A DNA stretch of 64,000 nucleotides, taken from positions 1,302,001-1,366,000 of the forward strand of contig OY752149.1 in assembly GCA_963573315.1 (NCBI GenBank), written 5' to 3'. Positions 47,247 through 60,421 of this stretch are shown one piece after another. Made by a program: the position numbers and the translations under genes. The notes beneath the pieces were generated by a model. It saw only the letters and a program-made list of their open reading frames with translations, did not search any database and was not told the DNA's origin. The first letter of the stretch is position 1, and every line of letters begins with the position of its first letter. This stretch comes from Entomortierella parvispora. Taxonomy: Eukaryota; Mortierellomycota; Mortierellomycetes; Mortierellales; Mortierellaceae.

Positions 47247-50200
47247 TCATCGAGGATGGCCAGTCAAGTCCTCATTGTCTAAGGTATCCATAGAGATCTG
47301 CTCAAAATCCTGTCCAATCTCAAATATAGCGCCACCTGCCACTGTCCGCGCATTCTTGTCGCTGTTACCGCCGTTAGCAGAAACAGAGGTTGCCAATGTG
47401 CGGTCTTGCAAAAGGAGAGCCTCAGACCCAAGATGAAAATTCGGATGAAGGCTTCCAGGAAGTGTGCCCGGTTTACTATGGCTGAGGTTCGCGGAGGCGA
47501 CCGAGGAGATTTCCCGACCTTCCTCCATCATAAGGTCTTCTTCGTCCATGACCTCCTCCTCTTCCTCTTCCTCCTCTTCTTCTTCATCTTCTTCTTCTTC
47601 GCATAGCTCTCCCTCTTCTTCGTCCTCCTCATCCTCGTCCTGATCCCATCCTGTTCGGCTCTGGGGCTCGATCGTGACCAGTTTTTCGTATTCGGAATCC
47701 ACATACGCGATCCAAGGCGATTCTCTATTCAACACAAAAGGTATTTAGTTTTAACGGAATGAACGCGCCTAGTGAAACAAACATAAAGTGATGGGAAAAC
47801 ACCGGCTTACCGAATAGTAGCCAACAAGGCCTTTTCCTTTCGCTGTTCCTCCAACAGTGCGCACCGCATCATAGACAGCCGTCTCTTTCGTCGCTTTTCC
47901 TTTGACCGGGCTCGTTTCTGATCTTTGACCACCGCCGCCGCCGCAGACGCTGCCGCTACCGCTGCAGCAGCAGAAACCACCGCCGCATCTGAGGCCGTCA
48001 TGGCTATGTGGATCGTCTGATCCGACTCTGAGCCAGACCCGTGGCTGCCGATTGCCCTGTCACTGCCGCCGCTAAAGCTCTGATATCGAAGGCGGGAGAC
48101 CTTTTTCAGCTCAGTACGCGCTGGCTTGGTGATCGATTCGACTCCAAGACCGATGCAAGTATGATGCTGTTGTTGATGTTGCTGTTGTTGTTGTTGTTGC
48201 TGTTGTAGAGGTGAATGGTGTTGTTGGGCATCACTCATCTCGACATCTTCATGTGATACAGCAGAAGCAGGGGTGGTCGTCTTGTCCAAGTCCTCCAGGG
48301 AAGTAGCTCGTGACAGCCACCCTTCGCCTTCAGCAGGTTCCACCTCAATAAAGCCGCTTCCACTGGTGCTAGTGTGCAACTGGCCCTCCATGTCGTCCCC
48401 ATCGTCCTCTGCAGAGATCTCGTCGTCATCGTCGTCGTCATCGTCTTCATCTTCGTCATCATCCTCGTCATCATCCTCGTCCTCGTCGTCCTCATCGTCG
48501 TCGTCATCGTCATCGTCATCATCCCCGAAAATTTCATCTCCGGCCGCGACCTCCTCCCAGGCCGCGTCAGCAGCGCGTTGCATCGCAATATGTTGTTGCC
48601 GCATCCTGATCTGGTGTTGATGAGCCTCAAAAGACCGCCATCGCATCACATTGCAAAACAGATCGATAAATGGCCCCGCTTGGCCACATTGCTTCAGATC
48701 CGACAGCCGGACCAGACCCGTTTCTTTAGGACTGACCAAATCTTGCATCTGACAAATGGCGTCCCGGAATCCAAACGACTCCATCCCCAAAATCGCCATT
48801 CGCGTCGCCTGTTCCTGAAAGAGTTGTTCAAGCTCAAACACGGTCAGAATACCATCTCCATCCAGATCCATGCATCGGAACCAGTATTCGATTGATGTAG
48901 CCGTCTGCTTATCCGTCTCGGCCAAGAGGAACCAAATAAAACCTTTATAGGTCATTCGGTAGTTTTGGGGCCGACATTGACTGCCAGGACCTGGAGGGAT
49001 CGTCCGACCGTTCGTCAGGGTGTTAAGAGTTGTCGGCGAGCTGGCAATAGTGGGGCTCATCAGCTGCATTCCCAGAGGATTCGTGAGTGGTCCGAAAGAG
49101 CCCGGGACAGCTTCCTGAATTAAGCCCGCCGACTGGGTCATGGAAACCTGATCGGACGACAACTCGACCATGGACGAAAGAGTCATGGTAGCCGAACGCC
49201 TCAATGTCCCGCCAGTTTCATCCACACCAGCTTCCTCCATGGGGACTGTAGCTCCAAATCCTGAAACCACACTGCTATCAATGTCCATTTGGTTCATCAA
49301 AACTGTATCTTGCCCCCCTGTCTCATGCTGTTGTTGCTGCTGGATCAACATTTGCTGCTGCAGCTGTTGTTGCTGATGTTGCCGGTGTTGCTGCTGTTGG
49401 AGAAGTAACTGTTGCTGTTGGATCATCAAGAGCTGTTGTTGCTGCTGTTGTTGGAGTAAAAGCTCCTGATCCGGCACCATGAACATCCCCGTCTCGTTTC
49501 CATAGCCCTGCATAACTCGACGGATAATTCGTGTTGAGATGGCGCCAGCAGAGTAACCAGCTAAATCTTGCTCGTCCAAGATCAAATCATGATCCTGATC
49601 CAGCTCCCAAAACTTGCAGTAGATCACATAAAAGTGCTTATAAGAGAAGCAATCCTCTGTCTGGTTCAAATCGCTGTTCTCGAGCTTGCGCAGCGTCTTG
49701 TCAAAGTTACACCGTCGAAGGTCAGCAAGAGTCATCTTTCCATGGCGACGGTTTGCATCATAAAAAATTCGTGTGATCACGGTCTCAACTATTGCAAACG
49801 GGGGAAAAAAAGATGCTTAGTACAGATACTGGACACAGCTCATTCCCGTAACAATGACTCGAGTACACTTACGGTATCGTTCTTGGAAAACAGCATTGCC
49901 CGCCAAGAACTCAAGTCCCGGGTGAAACAATACCAGGTCCTGCAAAACTACTTCGAAATCGGTCGGCGTGATGTAGTTTACTCCAGGTTGCTTCAAGATG
50001 GAGTAGATCTAAGTTCATGTAATAGATTACAGTCCGATTCTTGAGGTCAGTCTCTGCGTCCCAACCCCTCACCGTCCCACAATTTGCAATTTGCAGTTGT
50101 CTTACCATTGAAATTTCGTCTGGACAAGTCTCCACCACAGACGACCAAACACGCTCAAACTCTTGGAACCGAACTTCATTACTTCCAGAAATATCCACCT

Positions 50201-53200
50201 TTCGAAACAAAGCTCGATTCATATATCGTGGCAACTCGCAGCATTGGACCGTGATGGACACAAAGCTGTCCTCTCCCAAAACTCCATTTTCCCCCACTGC
50301 AAAGATTTCTTTTGACTTTGTCTAGGAGACAAGAAGAATAGAGACATACCTCGTTAGTTTTCTCAAAGCTTTCTCTCTTCAGAGACTTGGAAGCGGTATG
50401 AGTTGCTCTTTAGAACATATAAGCATCATTTTACCATAGCGGTATGAGTCCGTTGACGACGTTTGGATGCAGAGACAGGTTTACCCATGGGGAAGTAAAA
50501 AGGTGGAATAACATAGTCACTGGGTGTAGCTGCTGCTGTCGCTGCTGTTGCTGTTGCTCCTTCAGATCCGGCTGAAGATTTGGAGCGATTCATCACAGTT
50601 GTAGAAGAATCTGCCTGATCCGATGAATCCCCTTGCTGCTGGAAGCTTCCGTGAAGGTTTGGTAGGCTGTTTTTCTTTTTCAGCTGTAATTTCTTTCCTG
50701 GAACGCTGTTATTACGCTTCCGCCGCAATTTAAATCCACCCACAGTCTGACCTGAGGCTGAATATAATTGCTCTGCATCCGGATCATGCTGCTCCTGTTG
50801 CTGCTGTTTCATATCTTGCTCTTGTAGGGCCAACTGTTGCTGGAAAGTATTTTCTTCTGTCATTGGTTGGTCCGAATCTATACTCGTCAATGAATGACCC
50901 TCAGGGGTTTCGGGGTCAGCCTGTACAGTCAGACTCAAAAGGGCAGGGTTGATTGTTCCCATATCCTCTGGCTTTGAGCCCATTACCCTGTCCTCCAAGA
51001 ACTGTGAGACTACTACCGGCGCCTGTGGCTCAAAATCCATCATTGTTAAGGCAACAATCCCTTGAACGCGACGAGTGGTGTCTGGAGAGGATATATCCAC
51101 CTTGACAAGTTCCGTTTCCTCGGCTGGTTGGAAAAACGACAGCCCTGACTGCAAGTCTTCTGTCGTCATCTTCCTATGGACACCCATCCAGTCTCCTTTG
51201 CGCTCTGTGTACTCTCCAGCTGCCGACGCATCCGAAATTGCTGAGTCTCTGTCACCAGAAATACTCTTACTCAAGCCAAGTACGGTGGTTTTCTCTGGTA
51301 CTGGGGTCATCTCTGCATCATCCAATTCTCTTGCCTGCCGACAGTCGGACACGTCAGCGAGCTGAACATCTGGCATTGTTTCCGCCACTGGAAGCACGTT
51401 GCCACCGGCAGATGTTGGCCCTGCAACTCTACTCGGCTTTTGCTCAACATCCATTGGTGAGAAACTTGAAGAAGACATGGAGGGCTCACTTTGCGGCGAA
51501 GTTGAGGGCGATGGTGAAGGCGACGACGATGATGGTGATGACAAGGAGTTCAGGAGCGACTTTAATGGCAGAGACATATTCTTGTCAATTTTTGCCCTTA
51601 GATTGTTATCGCTCTTGCTGCTGGATAGACTTGGTCTTCTCAAAGGCTTCATAAATCGTGTAGGCGTCAATGGTATGGTCGTCGTATGAGTCGACCCACC
51701 CAGTCGAATTGACCGCCCATTTCCCGAGTCAGATGTCGGTGACAACGGTGTCGTAGATGTGGAGGATAAAATGGGAGATGGTGAAGAAGGTGTGTTTGGT
51801 GATGACTGAGTCGAGCTCGGAGCAGATTGCGTTGTGGCTCCAGCCGACGACAGAGCTGGAGTCGAAGTAGCCTTGATGGATGCGCGCAAGATGTCTGCAT
51901 CTGTTCAAGTATCGTAAGTTAGTCTTGGCTATTATGGCCAGTGCATCCAAGGTGAATTATAACACTATGATACATTCTCTTCCACTTACAGGTAAGTTGA
52001 CCTGATGCAAGGATCGGCGCTGACCGACTCCTTCGCAAGACATGCAGTGATACGCCATCACTACCACCTTTGCTAGAAGGGTTAGAGCTAGATCCCTGGC
52101 TTGTGCCCGACGAACCCGACCCTCTGTTGTTACTCTGTGACACTCCACCACCACCACCTCCTCTTGTATTTAACCCCCCTGTGCCTCCAATGTTCCCTCC
52201 AATCATGGCTCCCCCTGCTCCGGTTTTTCTGTAAGATATCGCGTTGGAAACGGTCTTCCTCCCGGTATCTTTAGACACTGTTTGACCCCGTAGATGCCAC
52301 TGCCTCTTGACGGGGCTTGACTCTGATGGAGACTGTGCCTGATATTGCTTCAACTTAAAAGAGCTTCGTAGTGTTGGTGAGCTCTGTAAAGTTTGTTGTG
52401 GCTGAGTCCTGGGACTGGATCGTTGAAGGAGCGGGCTCGTAGATTCCTTTGACATTCCGCTCGAGAGTAACGCAGATTTGTAGGGCAATACTGGTGACGT
52501 CCGGATGACCCGGTCTTGAATTTGCTCACTCAACGACCATGCCTCGAATTCTAGAACCGTGCATTGAGGCGTTAACTTGTGAAGCACGAAAAAATAGCCT
52601 TCTACAGCTACCAAAAAGATACCTTTCTTGTCCAAGGCGGCGAGGACGCCATGCTGATTTGCCTCTTTCTTTCGTGAAGGGCTCAGTGGTGGTGTTGCAG
52701 AGAGTCCTGAATGACCTCCAGGAGAAAGAGTCTGTGAAGGCGATCGAGGTGTCTGTGAAAAAACAGGTGATGCAGATGATGTGGATGGTGAAGCCGCCAG
52801 GACTGAAGAATATAACAATGGGCTTTTTTCTGAATGAGAGGGTGATCGGTCAGGAGACAGTCCACCCGAGAGATGTGTGAGTGAATTCGATGTGGGTGAC
52901 TGGACTAAGACCACTGGAGGCGCCAAAAGAGGAGAGTCATTGCCTTCTGAACTAGTTTGGGAGAGGGGCTCGGCCGCAGAAGTGCCTTGAGGACCCATGG
53001 AGGAACTCTTATAAAGCGTTTCATGAGCGTCCATGGTCGCTGTTCGCATGGGGGGAGATGTAGATAGGGCTGAGGATAGAGAAGAGATCTGATTCGGAGG
53101 GCTGAACGAACATAAAGTCGAGGAACTGTCCTCTTCCCTCTCTGGGCGTAATCCAGAGAGAGAGGACGAGAGGGATGATGGCGATGTTGACATAAGGGTG

Positions 53201-55770
53201 GATTCCTGAAGTATCTGCCCTGTCGTTCGGGATGATGATGTGCTCTTCTTGCCACTACTGCCTTTGGCCTTGGGGATGTCGCGTGCCTGACTTTGAAATC
53301 CAGTAATAACAAGGTGGCTACTCGTCCCACCTGAAGAACTCGAGGACTGTCCAGAACTAGATCGTGGCCATACTTGTTGTTCTCCTTGAAAGGGCGATGT
53401 TCCTAATACAGCCTCGGCATTCCGACTGGATTTTTTTCCAGACTTGCTCTTGACCTTTGGAGAGAGACTCATGTGAGCCGGGGACGAACCCTGGTTTAAA
53501 GGTGAGTTGATCATGCTCATAAGAGGCGAACTCGATGGCGAACTTATAGGTGACCGGCCACTCATAGCCATGTGGATGCTGAGTCTTCCTGGCGGTGGTG
53601 GTGAAGGGGTAGGTGAAGGGATATCATCACCTAGTCCCAAGGGTCCTGCATAAAGTGGGGCAGATTCACCCATCCCGAGACCACCGCCCAGATACTGTCC
53701 GTATCGATAGGACCTCTGGGGAGGTGTGATAAGACTGGCTTCCAATTGACAGGATGAACAATGGCATCGCACCTTCTTTCCACTGGAGCTCGCTGGTCGA
53801 TGTTTCTGGCACTTTGGGCTTTTTGCATGTCCATCGCTGGCAGAGGCGGTTGAAAGGTCCATGCTTTGATAATCCTCGACCGATCTCGCTTTTGACTTTC
53901 GCTCGCCTCGGACTCGAGGAGAAACAGAAGACTGCGAATGAGTTATGCCTCCTTCATGTGGTCGCGCTCCCGATTCCTGGCGGGATTCTGAATACGCCGT
54001 CTCGGACTTGGACATCAGGCTTGAATGACGAGAAGGCAGGTTCAGGCCAGTTTCCCGAGTCGAGTCGTTCAGCGCCATTTTTTCCTGTAGAGGAGAACTC
54101 CAGGCTTCGACTCCGGGTCTAGAGATATTGTGGGCTTGAGTACGAGGGTGCCCGTCGTTTTGCTGGCGCATGAGAAGCTCCTGGTAAATGGTCAGTTCCT
54201 CGGTGGTGCCTTCGCGGGTGCTGGCCGTTGGTGGGGAGAGAGGGGAGCCGTCGGCGCAGTGCGCATGTTCTGTCTTGATAAAACCCTGCAGTCCTGTGTT
54301 GGCTGACGAAGACCTCGCCCCCTACGTTTGGACACAGAGAATGAATAGGAAATAGAATAGGAAATATTGGATCGATGTCAGTGGATGCAGACGAGGCCGA
54401 CGGACGAAGGGCGAGGGCGAGAATGGGTACAATAGAACATCCATTCAAGGGGCTGGGACAAGCTGCAAACACACAGACCAGTTGCAGACACCCTCCCTTC
54501 TTTCCCCAGTCTAGCAGTAGGGAGCGACAGGGCAGAGAGAAGAGGGGAAAGAGACGCGAGGTCTCTGCAAAAGGAAACAAGGAAGGGAAACTCAGGGGTG
54601 AATACAGTAAAAAAAGAAGAAGCAGAGAGAGAGACGGGAAGGGAAGGAAGGGAAGGGAAGGGAAGGGAAGGCAAGGCAAGGCCAGCCAGGGGACGGAGAG
54701 GAGGGGAGACGGGCAGGACAGGCACAAAAGGAGGACAAGGAACAAAGGATGCAGTCGCATCCTTGATCGCATGCATGCCTCCCTCTGGATGCGGGGCAGT
54801 GGCGGTTGAAAGAGATCAGGCCCATCCATTCATCCATCCATCCATCCATCAGCTGCAATGCGTTCCATGGCCATTGTCCATGCCATCAGGTCCGATCCTC
54901 TTTCGTCCCTTGGACATTCGATGCTTGCACTTACATCCCGCAGGAGCGCATGGAGGCGCATCGACAGCCTGGAGTTGGCCTAGCGGGGAGGAATGAAGGG
55001 ACGGGTGTGGAAACAGCATGGGGTGAATGTGAGTGCACATGAGCAGGCCAGAGGAGGATGAGAGCAGCAATGCGCGGAGAGGAAGACGATGAAGGAGAGC
55101 AGGAGCAAGGAAACAGAAAGAACAAGAATAAGAAGCAGTGATCGTCCTTGACCTTGCCATGGCGTGGCATCGATCAGCCTCGGTCTCTCATCCCCATTCC
55201 CATCCATTCTCAGTCCTCCAGCCTCCAGCATTTTTCCTCCATCCCTCCTCCCATCCCTTGACCAATAAGACAAACAAACGCGTCTCTTCTGTCGCTTTCC
55301 TCCCCCCCGCAGAGACTCTTCGGGCTTCAATTGCTATCATTGTCCGCTCTTTGACTCCCGACACGCGCGTGTTTCGCGTTGGCGTGATGATCGAGACAGT
55401 CCTTTTTTTCTGTTCGTCCCAAGGAAGAAAGTATGCCCTGCCTCTTCTCTCTTGCACCCACCTCTTCCACTCGATTCACTCCCTCTCTTCATCGTGTGTG
55501 GGTTCAAGAATGAAAGGGTATCATGGATCAAGAGCCAACGAATAAAAGAGATACAGAAATAAAGTATTGGATGCTCACCTCTGGAAGAGCTGCTGGTGAG
55601 GAAGAAGGTGCATACTCTTGATCGTTGTCTTCGCGGATGGCGACCGCTGTCTTCAAACTGACCATCGAAGATGATGGTGAGGGACCGCTAGCGGTGGAAT
55701 TGAGAGCGCCAGGGCCTGATCTCGACCGAGAAGGCTGCGTGCTGTGGGTCCGGCCATCGCCACGTTCCAT
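47247..55770 (-). CDS. PP2A regulatory subunit B'' (PR72/PPP2R3-like), very large
   Basis: Seven exons (55579-55770, 51990-54321, 50435-51900, 50106-50321, 49873-50008, 47811-49788, 47247-47724) keep phase throughout and give about 2265 residues. The family core occupies the last 960: IPPFYFPMGKP (about 1305), VCELP-type CCELPRYMNRALFRKVD, LKQPGVNYITPTDFEVVLQDLV, ETVITRIFYDANRR and SYKHFYVIYCKFWELD. Two EF-hands follow: ELDQDHDLILDEQDL (about 1510) and the canonical DLDGDGILTVFE (about 1750). SIEYWFRCMDLDGDG is nearly identical to animal PR72. The subunit directs PP2A to substrates in a Ca2+-dependent way. Insertions include Gln-rich tracts, an Asp/Glu run (48415-48530) and a terminal acidic tail. 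The N-terminal 1300 residues are Ser/Pro-rich and disordered. The first intron (1257 nt) is exceptional. A fusion of two genes cannot be excluded, but splice phase supports one. Confidence 0.75.
54322..55578 (-). other. Long first intron of the PP2A B'' gene, microsatellite-rich
   Basis: A 1257-nt GT-AG interval between phase-0 exons. It contains GGGAA-type repeats (54630-54685) and a (CATC)n run (54825-54850). No internal exon that preserves frame was recognised; an alternative promoter could lie here. Confidence 0.5.
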
Positions 55771-56225
55771 AATGCTTGCAGCCACAAGGATATAAAAAAA
55801 TGAATCTCAGACTGCCGATCCCTCGTAATAAGAAAACGCACAAAAAAAGGATAGGAATGTGGTCTGTTCTGTCCCTGCGTCGTAAAGAGATGTTGAAGGT
55901 TTGACGATATTAGGGGTGGGGAGTAGGAGGGTGAATTGGCTGCACGTTACAAAAGTAGATTAAGAGAATGGCTGTCTGAATTGAATGGGGAGAATCAGGA
56001 AAGGGAAGCTCGAGTGGAGATTTTGGGGGGTGAAGATGGTCTAGTAGAAGAGGGGAGAAAAGGAAGAGGAAGAGTTTGTCCCCGAGCTTTGCAGAGATGG
56101 GGTCTTCGATTCGAGCACAGGAATGCAAGGAAAGTATTCCTGCGTGTGAGAGCGTGCTTCGACTTTGATAAAAGGTAGCACAAACAGGCGTCGAGCACAG
56201 AACAATAGAAGATGTCAGAGAAAAA

Positions 56226-56266
<41 letters not shown>

Positions 56267-57462
56267 GGGGGAGAGAGAGGGAGAGGGAGAGGGAGAGAGA
56301 GATAGAGATAGAGAGAGAGTCAGAGATAGAGACAGAGAGAGTCAGAGAGAAAGAGAGAAAAGAGAGTTGGCAAGATGGACAGGTGGACGAACAAGAAAAA
56401 AAAATGGGAGACGAGAAAGTGTCGATGAGAGAGGGAGGACAAACAAATGAGGAGGACAGGAAGAAGACACAAAGAAAACAAAGGGGGTGGTGGACTGTGT
56501 AATGGGAAGGGTGCTGGTCTATATGGTTGGGGATAAGGAGAAGGGGAAGAGGGGGGGGAACAGGACAAAGAGAAGAAAGTAAGGTCGAGATGGGTGGTTT
56601 TTTTTTCGGGACCTTTCACCTTCACCTCTTTCGTCTTCGCACTCTTGTCTCGTCTTCCTCGGGAGAGAGAGATCGAAAGGACAAAGGGAGTGCACACAAA
56701 TAGGGCCCAAGGAAACGGATGCGAGCAGGGCGCTTGGGCCCGAGGGGTGTCTTATGCAAGGAGTCCAGGGGCGACAGCAGGGCGCGGAGAGGACCATGAG
56801 AGGCGGAGACCAGCCAAGCAACAAATAAAAAGAGGGTAATTGCAATGGGTCCAAGCATGCGGACCTGCCAATCTTTCCACAGGCAAAAGGAAAGCAATGC
56901 ACCCTCTCATCATCGCGTTGTCTTGTTCCCATTTGTGTCTTGCCAACGGTGTGGCTAGAAATTTTCCTTACCTCAGACAGGTACTCCGATCTGGGCGATG
57001 ACATGACACGGGTCCGCAAGGGGGCCGCAATTTTGACGACCTCCTTGAAGACGACCACAGACAGCAGCATCATCAACCAGAGTCACTTCAGTGTCGGGGC
57101 AGTTATGAATGGGTCAGCAAAGAAAAGGGGTGGGAAGTGTCTCTCCATGAACTAGTCCGCAAACATGCAGTCAATCTCGCGGGTGACTGCAGGCCAAAGG
57201 TGAAAAAGCTAAAGGAACAGGAACGAAAGAACAATCCCTCCTAATCTGCCAAACTCTTGATAAGGACTGCGCGCCTCAACAACATCAACAACAACACAGC
57301 CTGTTAGCTGTGCGTTGCTTATGGCCACAGGCAACCAACACATTTCTACTGACTTTAACCAATTGCTCAAGACACTCGACGCTAGGCTTACTATACAATT
57401 TATTTATTTTCCTGTGTATTTTGTTTTTGGTGGCACACAGTTCCTTTCATGTCCATCACTCG
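55771..57462. other. Intergenic region with GA microsatellite
   Basis: 1.7 kb between the PP2A B'' start and the PTP stop, both on the minus strand. Dominated by (GA)n at 56229-56350. No gene is supported. Confidence 0.55.
56229..56350. repeat. (GA)n microsatellite
   Basis: Long, mostly GA dinucleotide tract with short interruptions, in the 5' flank of the PP2A B'' gene. Confidence 0.9.
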
Positions 57463-60421
57463 TCATTCAAAGAATGAAAACTCAGTGGCGCCTGCGGGCT
57501 TTGTAGATTTGTGAGCAGGACGGCGCGGGGTAGGGATGGCCAATGCGCTTGCTCGATCGGCGTCGGGCAACCCAATAGCTGTGTCCCAGAGCAGAGCTTC
57601 GTAGCAAAACACGTATTGCCGAAGAGTCTGGACCATGGAAAGGCGCTGTTCTCTGAATGCGCTCACCGTTTCAAAGACTGCGTCCACCGTAGTGGAGGCC
57701 AGTTGCTTTTGTCGAGATTGTGCCAGCAAGGCGTCGATGACACAGAATGCCCCTGTTCTTCCGCATCCAGCAGAGCAATGCACCACTATTGGACCAGTCT
57801 TTGTTGGAGATGTGTTGAACTGGTTTGTGAGATGCACAACCTTTAGGACCTCAAGAGGGGTTTCCGGCACCCCAAAGTCGGGCCATCCAGTGTATTGAAT
57901 CAAAGTCACCGTTCGCTCGGGCCCCTGGGACGAGTGACTAATCTTCATTTGGCGCACCACCACGGTCTCGTCGTTATCATCGGGAAGGTACTCCTTCAAG
58001 AAGGTCACCATGATCGATCCTAGATCCAAGGTTGGCTCTTCGCTTGTGGGCCAGTACCGATGGCACTTGACACGCCCCATCTCAAACTCGCGTGTCAACA
58101 TGACAATCACACGAGAATTCTGTTCCCAAATGACCTTCCAAAAATCGAGAAAAGTAGATGGGAGAGGTCCCTGAGTAGCGATGTATGATCTTTCGCTGGA
58201 TGGCGCCTTCAAGATCGATGCGTTGATGTAATCGTCACTGCCATCCAAACACTCCTTGATTTTCACGCGATTGTGGTCGAAAGGCCAGATGTTGTTGTAT
58301 CGGTTCTTGAGACCCTTCTCAATAGCGGCGCCAATGCTGTACTCTGTTGTCCTTCCAGACCTCATTGCCTGAGGCAGCATCAGCAATGCCAGTCTCTTCT
58401 TCTCCTCAATTTCGATTTTCTACAATAGATAACCAGAGTTAGGGGTTAGAGTTTTTGTTGAGTGCAGTTTCAATGGCAAAAGGTCCATCAAATTTCTATA
58501 TATAATACCTGGAAGCGTTCCGCGAGCATAGTCCTGCCAATGGGCTCGCAAGTAGCGTCAAGGAGCCAGTCAGGTAGATGTCCTCGAACACTTTCGATCG
58601 AGAATCCAGAGGGCAGGCGGATGGGAATTTCTTCTGTGATGTTGGTATCAAGGCCCATTGCCTGGCGGACACTTTCAAAGAGCGGGTTCACGTTCGGGTT
58701 CTCGATCATGGGTGTGCGGCAGGGCGTTGTGTCTCCAGCCGTCGGCCGGGTCATGATCAAAGGCAACGACCCCAAGTGCAGGCGCTGGCGTGGCGATGAG
58801 TGGATAGGAACCGACCTTGAGAACGGACAGGTTGGACCGGCAAACTCGGACTTCGGAGCGGCTCCAGAAGGGCGGTTTATTGAGCAGCAGAGATCGGAGT
58901 GTCTGTGCAGAAATGCATTGTAGCCACCTTAGAAGAGTAGAAGAAGAGTGGGGCAATTTAGACAAAGGAAATGACGTCAGTGGTGCAATCAAGGATCGGG
59001 TTGGGATCTATCATCGTCGTCATCGATGCTGCTGCAGACACAGATGGTGGCGGTGGCTGTGTTGCGCTGTGCTGTGTGCTGTGATGGTGTGCAATGGTCG
59101 CCGCTGTGCCGCTGTGATTCTGATTGTGGATGGATGGACTGATTGGCTGATCGATGGACTGAGGGATTCGAATTGCGTGATACTGGGGCTGCTGTATGTC
59201 GCAGCCAACGGTTCTCTGTCTGTCCAGTCTGTCAGGTCTGGGTCTGCTGGGTCTGTTCGACATTTCTGATGGCCGCACCGTGTCAATAAATGGTGCATGG
59301 TCCTTACCTTGGATATAACCGATCCGAGCTCGGAAACCTTCCCTTCGGAGCTTTTGAGCGATGCAAAACATGGGTGTCCCCTTGACTGGGGCGGAGCCGG
59401 TGGCATCAAACATGACAATGTTTGCAAACTCTCTCCATTGCGAAAACGCCAAGATCTCACGCTCTGTCGTCAACTGGTCTTTGACCATGGTCAGTGAATA
59501 CATGGGTCTCTTCAGAAGCATGCTGGGTACACTGATGGAGACAGATGTCTTGATTGTCGACACCCCAAAACAGACCGACGGTCGCATGTCAAGCAACAGG
59601 AGCGTGTGCTGTGGCCGATCCTCCTCACATGCCTGTACCTCTTCCAACATCGCGCAAACGGAATCGCAGCTGAACTCCATCAGATCAGTGGTCTCCAAAA
59701 GCGGCGACTGACAACACAATGAAGGGGCAGATGTTGGGGACAACTTCAATGAGCACAATGAGGAAGGGGAGAAAGGAGCACTGAGAGAGAGACTGGATTG
59801 ATGTAATGGCGATCTCCGGTCCAGACTCGAGTTTTTAGAGGAGGGATAGGGCTCCCAAAGGTGGTTAGAACCAATGCTAGTTGAACCTTGGCGGCAATGT
59901 GTCGAGGGTGGCATTGGGGACGAGGTTGTTGTTGTTGTTGTTGTTGCTGCTGTCAAAGACGAGAGGGAAGACGGTTCAAGAAATGAAGACAAGACGGGAG
60001 AGGTGGAGGAGACGGGAGAGGTGGAGGAGAAGGGAGAAGATATCGTCTGGAAGTACGAGGATACGTTTGTGATCCTGGACGTTACTACGGCAGGAGTTTT
60101 TGGAAAGTTCAGCGGGGTCGATGGTGATAATGATGAAGGTGGTGCTGGTGGTACTGGCGGTGATGCTGTCGAGACGAAAGCGACGGTTTTGTCTAATCGA
60201 TGACGAGAATCCTTTCTGGGTGGTGGAGGTTGATCTGATGTGGTTAGACGGGCGGGATCGGGATCAGAGGAAGAGAGTGATGACGATGATGACAGTGGTG
60301 ATGCCAGCGATGATGCTGGCAATTGAGGATGCTGCTGAGAAGGGAAGCAGGAGGGGGGCGTTGGGTGGGCACGCGGACTGTGAGGATCTGAGGGGAAGGA
60401 TATAGACGCAGCGTTTTGCAT
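57463..60421 (-). CDS. Protein tyrosine phosphatase with N-terminal rhodanese domain (Ptp2/Ptp3/Pyp type)
   Basis: Exons 59308-60421, 58509-58927 and 57463-58419 join in phase (about 829 residues). The architecture is that of fungal MAPK-directed PTPs. A Ser/Pro-rich N-terminus precedes a rhodanese/CH2-like domain (about 250-385; TLLLLDMRPSVCFG ... VMFDATGSAP ... GYIQGGYNAFLHRH, the last completed only by splicing). The classical PTP domain spans about 530-800. Catalytic elements: NRYNNIWPFDHNRV, DYINAS, WPDFGVP (general-acid Asp, about 690) and the HCSAGCGRTG P-loop (Cys near 726), followed by a Q-loop-like LRQYVFCYEALL. It should be an active tyrosine phosphatase that down-regulates stress or cell-wall MAP kinases; that target class is inferred from the architecture. 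The rhodanese site lacks a catalytic cysteine, as in docking versions. Confidence 0.9.

Noticed and set aside
48273-48620. Poly-Ser protein on the plus strand opposite the PP2A B'' gene
   Set aside because: The Ser run is the complement of Asp/Glu codons in the B'' acidic tract.
50322-50434. Extra exon encoding SLKRESFEKTNE inside the PP2A B'' gene
   Set aside because: It would require a 28-nt intron next to it or break the frame. Skipping it gives a normal 113-nt phase-0 intron.
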